The translations under genes and the position numbers were made by a program. Positions 44,494-53,576 of a stretch of 53,576 bases of DNA are shown one piece after another (the stretch's first letter is position 1; every line of letters starts with the position of its first letter). Origin of the DNA: Cylindrodendrum hubeiense. Lineage: Eukaryota; Ascomycota; Sordariomycetes; Hypocreales; Nectriaceae. The stretch is taken from positions 1-53,576 of the forward strand of contig JAANBB010000283.1 of the NCBI GenBank assembly GCA_014621425.1. The letters run 5' to 3'. The notes under the pieces were generated by a model, which was not told the DNA's origin, did not search any database, and was given only the letters and a program-made list of their open reading frames with translations.

Positions 44494-45532
44494 GTCACTG
44501 GAGAGGTGGGATAGAGTGTTATGGGCTCGGGCTTTAGGCTCGTGCCTCTTAGCTTGGGAGAAGCACGTGATGAGGCATACTTAAGGACCCATCCCGGGGC
44601 CGGACTGTACTCAGAGGTCTTCCCCTTTATGTTTATAAATACTATCATACGGCGCCCATCGAGCATCAGCATTGGGGCCAGCCTCATTACTTAGAGCGCT
44701 TATGCTATAGCTTTAGATATTGTCTGGGAATGGAACTATGCATCCCTATCGCCCTTCGCTTTTTCCCCAAAACGTGAACTCCTCAGCCCCTCATTTGCTC
44801 CCAATCCCTGCTAACCCTGTTTTCCACTAAAAAGGCCCTTTAGTTCTCTACTTATGTGTTGCTACTTTGGTTCTATGAGTATTAGAATATATCTAATTAG
44901 CTGAACCCTTATATAATATTGCTTTTTACATTTATTATATCTCTCTTTCTTAGAATATTATAATATATACTAGGAAAAGAGATATAATTAATCTCTAAGA
45001 TGTACTTTATTTTAAACTTTTATTTTTATTTTTATATTATATATATTAAATAAATAAAATAAATAGACATCTATGAACTACTTGAAGATTAATTAATAAT
45101 AATATATATTAATTTTATATTCTAAAACTTATAAGTATAGTTAATACTGGTACTAAAATAAATAGTATTATAAGATAATATATATTAATAAAAGACTACT
45201 TTATCTAGAATAAGTTAAAATATAATACTATTATTAGATAAATCTATTATAAAAAGCTAATCTTTATAATATAAATTCTAAGCTAGCTAGTATACTAGTA
45301 TATACTATTAAATAGAATTATAAACTTTATTATAATATTACCTAAGGCCTAAGTACTTAGACTGTAATATAAGTAATTTAAGTACAGTTAAGTATAACCC
45401 ACAAAATACACATACATATTCTCATATATTTGCACAGCTAAATAGAAAATATATATATTTTCTAACTCATCAGAGGTTAGAGATTAAAGCGTAGTATATT
45501 ATCCTTTTACATAGTAGCGTGGTATTGAACTA
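44494..45532. other. Intergenic with AT-rich patch
   Basis: 44,494-44,880 has ordinary composition and is probably 3' untranslated and spacer sequence. 44,880-45,480 is abruptly AT-rich, like the flanking transposon tracts, and probably holds a small decayed repeat; no family recognised. Confidence 0.45.
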
Positions 45533-46647
45533 CTAAGTCTTATTTTCCTCCACATTCAGGAGGGACTTCTTTGAGGTCTTCATCCACGGCTGTTCCTCAG
45601 TCCAGATGCCACCTTCTTTCTTGAGTGCAAAGAAGAATAGGGTGAGCAAGATAGCAGTGTAGGGCCAGTAGTTGAGCAAGATATCCAGTATCAGCTCACC
45701 CTCTAGCGGGAGAATATAGTAATACTGGTTATAACTGAATGTGACGCGGTAGGCGAGTAGCCACACAGCTCGAGTGAAGAATAAGATCACCATGGTCAAA
45801 AAAGCGATCGCGCACTAGTTGTCATTTTAGATTAGCGACAAACAGAACCGGCCGTTGAGATGCTTACTCCTCGGGTAGATTTGACATTTTTGTAGGCATG
45901 CATGACGACAGATGCAAATACAAGAACAGCAATGGCTGTAACCAGGTTCAAGACATCGTATGTTAGGTTCAAGTGTGAGATAGCAAACAAGCCTTTGCTC
46001 AGTTCATCATAGAATGATATAATGTCCACATCGTCATCCAGCTCTCCGTCGTCGCCATAAGGTCTCCAGTTCATAGGCCAAAACTTGTGCATCAAAGAGA
46101 CGACAGCCAGCTGAAGAATGAACATAATTGCTGCAACAGAGAGAGCGAAACAGCGCACGATCTTTCGAGACTTGTATCGTTGTTGCTTGAGCATGAACAT
46201 CAAGCCGTTGCCTAGCTCGACGAGCGAAAACAGTAGTAATGCATTGGCGATCATGCTACACACGATGCCGATGGTTTGGACGATTAGTCCCTTCTCCATG
46301 TTTCGCTTCAGTTGATCCCACCGATCGCCATCTATTTCCGTTTGGGAAGAAGTCCGTATCTTGTTTTGCCTCAGAGTTATCATGTCGCTCGCGATGACCA
46401 TGATCAGACAGCTAAGCAGTGTTAATGATCAAGCCGTGTCAGGTATCGACATGCGGGTGTCAGGGTTTGCTTACACCATGTACAAGATCATCAGCACCTC
46501 GAGGAAGATGAAGGAAGCTCGGCCAGGCTCTGCACGGCCTTTAATTCGGGATATTGAGGCAATCCATGCGCCGAAAAGCGCCAGGACAGCGGCGGCTATC
46601 AGCCCGACATGGGCGTAGTACCAAGGTTCGAACCAAAGCGCGACCAT
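45533..46647 (-). CDS. Seven-helix integral membrane protein, unknown function
   Basis: 332 residues. Exons 46,647-46,475, 46,411-45,868 and 45,814-45,533; introns 63 nt (GTAAGC...TAG) and 53 nt (GTAAGC...TAG), phases consistent. Seven hydrophobic segments lie at about residues 12-32, 47-67, 99-124, 143-166, 209-230, 240-262 and 280-303. A charged extracellular or cytosolic loop rich in Asp/Glu (177-188) separates segments 4 and 5. The short N-terminus and seven segments recall fungal membrane protein families annotated as domains of unknown function; I see no motif that makes it a G-protein-coupled receptor, RTA1-type exporter or transporter. It sits between an AT-rich patch and the Alt a 1-like gene, and its link to the metabolic genes is unclear. 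Confidence 0.82.
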
Positions 46648-47979
46648 CGGATATCTTAGAAAGCAGTTGGTTGGTTGGAAAATACGGGACTGAACGGATG
46701 TTTGTGATGGTTATGATGATTTGAGGTGGAGTTGGCGATGTGTCATGTAGATATAGATGTTGGTCTCAACATGTATGCGAGGTGAAATTGTTGGTGGACT
46801 GTGTAACAACGCGGCCCGAGGGGCCGATTTCAAGGCTATGTAGTGTCTCATCTGTACAATTGATATCGTGTGCAGAACCCAGAGGCGGCACCTGCACCAA
46901 CTCGTCTCGCTTGGCAGGCCGGGTTGGGAACTGTACAGACATGCACTCCGAGGGCTGTACACGATGGTGCCAATGCCCAGCCAGCGCATCAGAGCATGGC
47001 GGTGATAATCACAGGCTCCCATTGCCCTTTGGGTCTAGGTAGTCATGCTAAGCCGACTTGCGAAAAACCCCATGCAGCTTTGATGGGCTGGCGGATACGA
47101 GCAACCGCATTCTTTACAGTGATGGCGCTGCCAAGCTCACCGGTAGCAAATGAAGTTGCCACAACGTTAAAAAAAAAACAAGTCCAACGTTAAAAAACAA
47201 GTCTAAATTCCATGACACCACCTAATAGGCTTCTCGCTCGGGGATTTCCTATTTAATAGGACAATGGCCTTGCCTTGTGAGGCTTAGACCTGGGCAGAGA
47301 GGTGAGGCCTCTCAACTAGTCCCAACCAGGAAGGTCATTTTCGGTTACACTGCCGACCTTTAATCCTTACTGCAGAGTCAGGTGCGCCCTTGCATGTTCT
47401 GAGCGATTGTATTGGCTCAGGTCTGCTGATTAAGGAGTGTACTCGCTCCTCTGCATGTGTCGGCCAAGCCTTGGCTAATGCGGGGGTTGGGTGGCAGAGT
47501 TGAGGGCACCCACGTACACGAAGCCATGTACGAAAGCCAACATGGAGTCAGGAGATCCCTGTACCAATGAGGCAGCGACTACTTCACAACATTGACAACT
47601 AAACTATCCGAGATCCCGGCCATTCTTGCCGGCTGAAGTATGACGCTCTCCATCGAAGGAGCACTAACGCGCCACCTCTCATCGGGCAGTTCCATTACAG
47701 GCTGATACCTCACACACGCCAGGAACAATGGTTGCCTGGGCATAATTGTGGCGTGTCACCTTTTAGCGCTTACGGTGGATCGACCTGGCGTGTTCACTCT
47801 CGTATTTTGCAAGTGGCCATACGATCAGGTCCTGTGGGAAATCTGGCCTCTCTTATTAGACAGATGTAAAAGCAGCTCAGCACCAACTATCGTGGGTACA
47901 ATCACTCGCATCAACAAATCAAAACAATCAGAACCGGCTTTCAAATACTTACATCTTCATCTTTCCCAAGTTTATCGAC
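46648..47979. other. Intergenic, 7-helix gene to Alt a 1-like gene
   Basis: 1.3 kb of normal composition between two divergent genes, carrying both promoters. Short overlapping frames (46,711-47,193 and 47,748-48,107) have no family features. An A-run occurs near 47,169-47,179. No RNA gene seen. Confidence 0.4.
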
Positions 47980-48499
47980 ATGCGCTCCGAAATTATCGCT
48001 TCTCTGCTAGCTCTCACCGCGCCAGCCTTGGCGGGGCGGGAGGAGACTGTCAAGGTCTCTCACCTTTCTGTGCACAAATTAGGGAGTCCTGTTGGGGACA
48101 CTATTGAGAGTGTCTCATTTAAGCTCAACGGAGACAACGCTAAGGACTTGGAGTGTTCAGCCTCCAACTTTGCGTTCCCCGAACCTATCCAGATCTTCCG
48201 CTGTGGAGAGTCTGACTACTCTTTCGCCTTGTTCGCTGGTGAAGATGGTGTGGACTTCGCTGCAATGTTGTACCACGATGTTGGTGATTCGTAAGTCCAC
48301 TATCTGTTGACTTAATAACTCCGTCCTCTGACACCAGATCAGGCATGCGGACCTCCGTGGTCTCTCCAACGTCAACACTGTCTGCGATAATAGCCATGGA
48401 AGTGACCCCGCTGACGAGATTTGCACCCAGGGTAAGCCTGTGACTTTTGTCATTGATGGACCGGTTGGTTCCAGTCCTGGCGATGGTGATGAGCTGTAA
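47980..48499 (+). CDS. Alt a 1-like (AA1-like) small secreted protein
   Basis: Small secreted beta-barrel protein of the Alt a 1 family, specific to fungi. 155 residues; exons 47,980-48,290 and 48,343-48,499, intron 52 nt (GTAAGT...CAG). The acceptor at 48,342 keeps the frame and yields H-A-D-L-R-G after D-S. A signal peptide covers about 1-19 (A-L-A-G). Four Cys at 59, 75, 118 and 131 have spacings of 16 and 13, close to the two intramolecular disulfide pairs of the family (15 and 12). The Cys near the N-terminus that links Alt a 1 dimers is absent. Length matches the family. Known members are abundant spore or secreted proteins, some plant-interacting and some allergens; function here is not shown. 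It lies at the edge of an AT-rich repeat tract. Confidence 0.84.
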
Positions 48500-48887
48500 A
48501 ATTTTAACAGAGGTGGCGCGGCTCATGTTCAAGGACAAGGTGGCTAAGACTGTCAATAAGATAGTACCTATAAACTTCACTTAACAAAGAGAGGTTTATA
48601 ACTGCTAGGATTACTGTGACCTAGTAGACTTATAATCTATATAGTATATAGTTAACTGAGAAGTACCTCTTATACACAGCTCTCTTTTTAGTAAAATAAG
48701 AGTTAGTTATCTATAATAAGAACTCCTATCTAGTAACTAATAGTATTATTGTTAGGCTGTTTTTGGTGTTTGGGGGTTAGGTTAGGGTTAGAATATAATA
48801 GATTACTTCTACTATAACTATTACTATAACTATTACTATTACTACTATTACTATTACTATTATTACTCTTATTACTGACTATCTCTA
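48500..48887. repeat. AT-rich boundary with ACT/ATT microsatellite
   Basis: After the Alt a 1-like stop, composition drops abruptly near 48,600. About 48,810-48,880 is an imperfect trinucleotide tract of ACT and ATT words. A short TTAGGTTAGGGTTAG stretch precedes it at about 48,777-48,792. Confidence 0.6.
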
Positions 48888-49518
48888 GAAGTAGGAGAGT
48901 TATTTCTGGGGGTAGGAGAGCTATCTGCTAGAATAGAAGGAAAATAGTAATTATCCCTAGGGGTAGTAGGGTTATCTCTTAGAATAGATGAAAAAATAAG
49001 AGCTATCCCTAGGGGTAGTAGGGCTACCTCTTAGAGTAGAGGGAAAATAATACCTATCCCTAGGGGTAGGAGAGTTATCTCTTAGAGTTAAAGGAAAATA
49101 ATAGTTTCCCCCAGGGATAGCAGAGATACCCCTAGGGGTAGGAGAGCTATCTCTTAGAGCTAAAGGAAAATAATAGCTATCCCCAGGGATAATAAGGCTA
49201 CCTCTTAAAGTAAAAGGAAAATAATAGGAAAATAATAGCTACCCCTAGGAGTAGGAGAGTTACTTCTTAAAGTAAATAGGGAAAATAATAGCTAACCCTA
49301 AGGATAGTAGGCCTACCTCTTAGAGTAAAAGGTAAATAATACCTATTCCTTGGGGCTAAAGGAAAATAATAGTTACTCCTAGGGATAATAAAGTTATCTC
49401 TTAGAGTAAAAGGAAAATAATGGGAAAATAATAGGAAAATAATAGCTATTTTCAGGGATAGTAGAGCTACCCCTTAGGATAGGAGAGCTATTTCTTAAAG
49501 TAAATAGGAAAATTATTA
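48888..49518. repeat. Minisatellite with 51-bp unit
   Basis: About eleven imperfect units. Each contains a CCCTAGGGGTAG-like palindromic core, then a TCTTAGAGT block, then GGAAAATAATAG. Several units are exactly 51 bp, two are truncated, and an 11-bp sub-unit (AGGAAAATAAT) is locally duplicated near 49,215 and 49,410-49,440. Confidence 0.85.
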
Positions 49519-49784
49519 GATAGCTTATATGACTATATAATAATTTTAAATATATATATATATTCTATATCTATTCTCAGGGACTATTTACTTTAAATTA
49601 TACTTCAGGTCTATAAGTAGGCCTAAGGACCTCCCTATTCTCTGATTAATACTTCTTACTCTTATTCTCTAATTAATACTTCTCACTCTTATTCTCTAAC
49701 TAATACTTCTTAATAAATCCTATAAATCCTATATAAATACCCTATTATACTAATAAAGATAGGGATATAGATTTATTAAAAAAT

Positions 49785-50730
49785 AATAATTTAAAGGATT
49801 TATTAATATTAAGGAAGTAAAAAGAAGAAAAAAATATATAATTATAAGTAATTATAATTTGATTTTTATTAATAAATTTTAGTTAGAATTATATTATTAA
49901 AGTAATATAGAGAGGAAATTATTAATAGTATTTTATCCTTAAATTAATAGATAAATAAAATAGATAAACTAGATATTTAAATATTATCTATAATACTTTA
50001 TTAATAAATAATAAAATAATTAGATAGTATTATTATATATAGTATAATTTACTTGTAATAATATAAAGAATACTATAATTAGAATATTATTATTTAAAGT
50101 TCTTTTAGGTTATTTTTCTAAGCTTTAATTATATATTAAGGATAATATATAGGATATGGGGATATTAGAGATTAGTATAAGAGTATATTATCTTAAAGAC
50201 TTATACTAGAAGTTAAAGATATAATAGGAAAAAGTAATTAAAAGATAAGTAAGGTATTATAATTAGTATTATAAGAAGAAAGTCCTTAAGATTAGTAATC
50301 TTATTAGTCTCTTAATCTAAAATCTTAATCTTAAAGGAGAAAAAAGGAAATTAATTTCTAAATATATTAGATTATTTTATATTCTTAAGAAAATTAATAA
50401 TTAGGTATATTAATTAGCTTTATTAGATAAATATAATAAGATTTATAATATATTCTATATTAGTCTATTAGAGTTATAATACTATTAGGATTAAGATATA
50501 CTTAAATTACTATTAATTCCTAATCTAGAAAATTAAGATATAAAGTGAGAAGTTAAAAAGATAATAATATAAAAGAGATTTTATAGAGATATCTATTTCT
50601 TAATAAAGTAAAAGGGATAGCTATTAGAATATAATTAATAAATATTCTAAGAAAACTTAATAAATATATCTGATATTATCTGGGAATATTAAGAATTAGT
50701 TATAAAATCTAAGTGAAAGTGTAGAAGATT
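49785..50730 (+). mobile_element. Ty3/Gypsy chromovirus integrase remnant, inactive
   Basis: Plus-strand reading through stops gives the integrase core ending (I-E-R-K-L near 49,910, F-Y-P-Q near 49,935 and N-Q near 49,960, where active enzymes have F-H-P-Q-T-D-G-Q-x-E-R-x-N-Q), followed by Y-Y-N, L-N-L-K-G-E-K-R-K-L, Y-N-I-F-Y-I-S-L-L-E and a chromodomain-like Y-N-Q stretch near 50,630. In intact relatives the block reads H-N-V-F-H-V-S-L-L-E-P. The polarity is opposite to the Gypsy element at 9,250-16,440. Confidence 0.72.
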
Positions 50731-52560
50731 AAAGAAAATAAAAAAACTAGTTAATTAATTAAATTAAGTTTAGGTCTAAGGAGGATCTCTATGTAATCTA
50801 TGAGAAAGTATATATAAAGAAAATTATAAACTTAATTTAATATAAGATATTATTAGGTATATCTAGCCTTTACTATTCTGAGATCTTAATCCTTAGTTTG
50901 AGTATTAAGGACTATAATATCTAAGAGAGTCTATAGTAAAATATCTATAATTAAGAACTCTTTAAATTCAGGAAATTAATTATATATCTATTAGGATTTA
51001 TTGGATTTTCTAGTAAGTTCAGTTCTGATCTCCGCTAATATATATTATGTAAAAGCACCCTTTATAGCTATCTAGGCTAGATAATTAGGCTTATGTCTGA
51101 AAAGACGGGGAAAGTAATAGATAGATTATTTACTAATAGTCTTAATCTATTTAAGTTAGTATAAGATTAGAATTTAGAAGTTAGGGAAAATTCATAGTAT
51201 TGTAATGTATAGTGTTAAAGGGTTCCTAGGATCTAAGAGTAAGATAATATATCTTGACCAGAGTATTATATATTTTAAGAGTAGGTTATTAGATTGTGTT
51301 AGTATTATATCTGAAATTCTTATAAAATTACTAGGATAATTTATAGAAGTATTAGTATAGAGATTATTTATCTTATAGTAGTAGAGGTAAGTGCTTTTAA
51401 TAGTATAAAAGGTTTTTAATAATTAGATTATATTTAAAGTAATAGTATAATAATGTAAGAGTAAATAAAGGATATTATTATCTTAGTTAGGGTATTTAAT
51501 AATTAAGATAATATAGATAAACTTATATAGAGATATATAATTATTTATATTATCCTCTATTAATCTGAGAGTATTATTTTATAATTAGTAACTGAAATCC
51601 CTAAGAGTTTGAGAAGAACTTATATATAATAAAGAGTCTTAGTTTTAATATAATAAAGATAATAGATAGATATAGTCACTATAAACTTATAAGTAATAGA
51701 ATAGGGGTAAAAGTCCCCTAATCTGTAAGTGATTATCTTATCTTAAATCTACTTATTTTATACTAGAGTTAAGTGAATATAACCTATATATTAGATATTA
51801 AATATTAATGTAATTTGAGAATATAAGGATAAGTAAATATTATTTTAAGGTATAATAATATTATCCTCTTTATTAGAAGGTAACTTATAGGGGGATAATA
51901 AGAGAAGGTAATCTATATTTTTAGAGAGATCTAGTATTATATCTTAATAAGTTAAGGGTCTTAGAGTGTTGGGAGTGGGTTAATAGGGAGTTATAGGGAG
52001 AGCTATTATAAATAATAAATATATAGGAGGTATAGAAATAAGTATATTTAGAAATAGAGGGGAGTTAAGAAGTAGAAGGCTATAGGATAAGATTAAATAA
52101 TAGATATATTAAAAGAAAGAAAATAATAATAAAGATAAGAGATATTAAGATTAATATATTTATAATATCTTTATAATTTACTATTAATCTTAATTATAAT
52201 TATTCTAGCTATAAATTAATTACTTATATTATAAATTAATTATTATTACCCTAAAATAGGAATAGTAGGGTATTATAATACTAACTACTATAAATAATAG
52301 TCAGGAAAATTAGAGCTATTTGGGTTATAAGGCTAGTACAGGGCTATTTGCTCTACCACCACATTATAACCTGGAAATATATTATAATTCTAATTTGGCC
52401 ATGGGTATATTATACTCTGTGAGAGACTTACAATTTATTACCCTCGAGGATAACGGGCCTTAAAGGGAGGATAATATAATAGAGGTTCTAAGGATAAGGC
52501 CGAGAAGGTTTAGTAAGGAATTTTAGTTAGAATAGTTTTGATTTAGTATCTTAAAAGGTA

Positions 52561-52589
52561 TACCCCGCTTCTTGAAGAGATGCGGGGTA
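52561..52589. other. Perfect 8-bp GC hairpin
   Basis: TACCCCGC and GCGGGGTA flank a 13-nt loop, standing out in a sequence otherwise almost without CpG. Confidence 0.6.
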
Positions 52590-52779
52590 AGTTTTAGTCT
52601 TATTATAATCTTAAATATACCTTTATTCTGTCTGATTATCTTATGATTACTAGATATTTCCTTAGTGATTGCCTTATTACTATTATACTTAGATAATTAT
52701 ATTATTTATAATATTCTAGTCTGTATTATATAAACTATAGATTAGATTAAAATATATTAATATATAATTAAGAAAATTA

Positions 52780-52870
52780 AAATATATACTTAATAATTTA
52801 ATTATAAGATCTAATAATATATAAATAGAAATATTTATATAATTAAATATATTAATAGTTAAGGAAATTT
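52780..52870 (+). repeat. Dispersed repeat, copy 3 (short)
   Basis: Matches the interior of 8,110-8,475 around the words ATAATATATAAATAG and ATTTATATAATTAAAT; truncated on both sides. Confidence 0.45.
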
Positions 52871-52990
52871 AATATTATTATTAATTCTTCTTATAATATT
52901 ATATATTATTAATTAATTAAATAGATATTATAAAACCTAATACTAATAGAATATTAATATCCTCCTTAATAATATACATTATTATATTAT

Positions 52991-53260
52991 AATAATCTAG
53001 GCTAACTTAGAGGAAATAATTCTAATTACCCAGGAATATTTCCAAGGATTGGAAAAGGAATTTATCTAGAAATCCCAAGATATACTCCGGATAGCTCCTA
53101 GATTTCCGCGGGATTTCCTGGAATATAGGAAGAGTAATTTTAAGGAAATCCCTGGAATTTCCTTGGGAAAGCTAAATTAATTTCCTAAGCTTTTCCGTGA
53201 ATTAATGGAGGACTTTCCTTATATTTCCTGGAGATTTCCTAGAAATCTTAAGGGTATTCT
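52991..53260. repeat. Array of TTTCC/GGAAA palindromic motifs
   Basis: About ten TTTCC or GGAAA words, many as TTTCCTGGA or GGAAATCC, lie in 270 bp of otherwise AT-rich sequence. Order and spacing are irregular. Class unknown. The following 316 bp to the window end are AT-rich debris without features. Confidence 0.5.
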
Positions 53261-53576
53261 TCTTTTTATATTTAAGTATATAATAATAGAGAAGTTTTAT
53301 TTTATTATTCTTTTATGATTTTAGATAGTTATTTTATTCTCTTTATTTATATTAGATTAATAGATTTTATATTAATAGAGTTAAGTTAATTTTATTTATT
53401 ATATATAAAGTAAGATTATATAATAAATTCTAACAAATATAAATAAATCTAGGATATTATTAATAATAATTATCTAGTTTTTATATATATTATAATATAA
53501 TATCTTCTCTCTAAAGATCTTATCCTAAGAATTATAAAGTTAAGTTTCTATTAATTTAAAAATAAATATTTAATTT

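Larger units (their letters stand above)
50731..52990. repeat. AT-rich transposon debris, possible Gypsy 3' end
   Basis: No open frame. Around 52,450-52,500 the text TAACGGGCCTTAAAGGGAGG is GC-richer and resembles fungal Gypsy LTR sequence. A perfect hairpin lies at 52,561-52,589, and a shortened copy of the 370-bp repeat at about 52,780-52,870. Confidence 0.4.

Noticed and set aside
45533..46647. Seven-helix protein as a G-protein-coupled receptor
   Set aside because: Helix count alone is not evidence; no receptor family motif was recognised.
48491..48499. C-terminal G-D-E-L of the Alt a 1-like protein as an ER-retention signal
   Set aside because: HDEL, KDEL or DDEL are the usual forms; G-D-E-L follows a flexible tail in a secreted family and is probably chance.
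48434..48512. Possible second intron in the Alt a 1-like gene starting at GTAAGC and ending TTAACAG
   Set aside because: Removing it would delete the P-V-T-F-V-I-D strand that matches the end of the Alt a 1 fold; the unspliced form also gives the normal family length.
48777..48792. TTAGGTTAGGGTTAG as interstitial telomere
   Set aside because: Only two to three imperfect units; too short to be a telomeric array.

Overview
The window looks like a piece of a filamentous ascomycete chromosome (Pezizomycotina, probably Eurotiomycetes such as an Aspergillus or Penicillium relative; the placement is inference). Supporting signs are short introns of about 50-110 nt with GT...AG ends, a Zn2Cys6 regulator with PF11951-like sequence, a Clr5 domain and an Alt a 1-like secreted protein. 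Long TA-rich tracts also hold transposons so full of C-to-T/G-to-A changes and stops that repeat-induced point mutation (RIP) is the natural explanation.

Layout. (1) 1-23,770 is an AT-rich, gene-free tract of decayed transposons: four pieces of a Fot1/pogo-type DNA transposon, two Tad1-type LINEs, and a minus-strand Ty3/Gypsy chromovirus. The Gypsy integrase is interrupted by a much less decayed 870-bp terminal-inverted-repeat element with a perfect 8-bp target duplication. (2) 23,777-44,880 is a gene island of normal composition. (3) 44,880-45,480 is a small AT-rich patch. (4) 45,533-48,499 holds a seven-helix membrane protein and an Alt a 1-like secreted protein. (5) 48,600 to the end is again AT-rich: microsatellite, 51-bp minisatellite, and a plus-strand chromovirus integrase remnant.

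Genes of the island, in order: a Clr5-domain gene remnant (-); a short-chain dehydrogenase (SDR1, +); a broken relative of the second SDR (+); an Old Yellow Enzyme ene-reductase (-); an NAD-type SDR (SDR2, +); a ~100-residue EthD protein (+); a Zn2Cys6 transcription factor (-); a second EthD protein (+); a complete copper amine oxidase (-); a 12-helix amine/choline/GABA-type permease (+); and a secreted protein with two Kex2-type sites.

How the genes may work together (inference). Three head-to-head pairs share promoters: OYE/SDR2, regulator/EthD2 and amine oxidase/permease. The permease could import an amine, the oxidase turn it into an aldehyde with release of ammonia and hydrogen peroxide, and the SDRs, OYE and EthD proteins process the carbon skeleton under the local regulator. 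No polyketide synthase, peptide synthetase, terpene synthase or P450 is present, so this resembles a catabolic or detoxification cluster more than a classical biosynthetic one. Paired GATA-factor motifs and a CGG-N9-CCG palindrome lie in the oxidase/permease promoter, which fits nitrogen control plus a Zn2Cys6 regulator. Exons were built by eye from phase, splice signals and family conservation; homology statements come from motif recognition, not searches.
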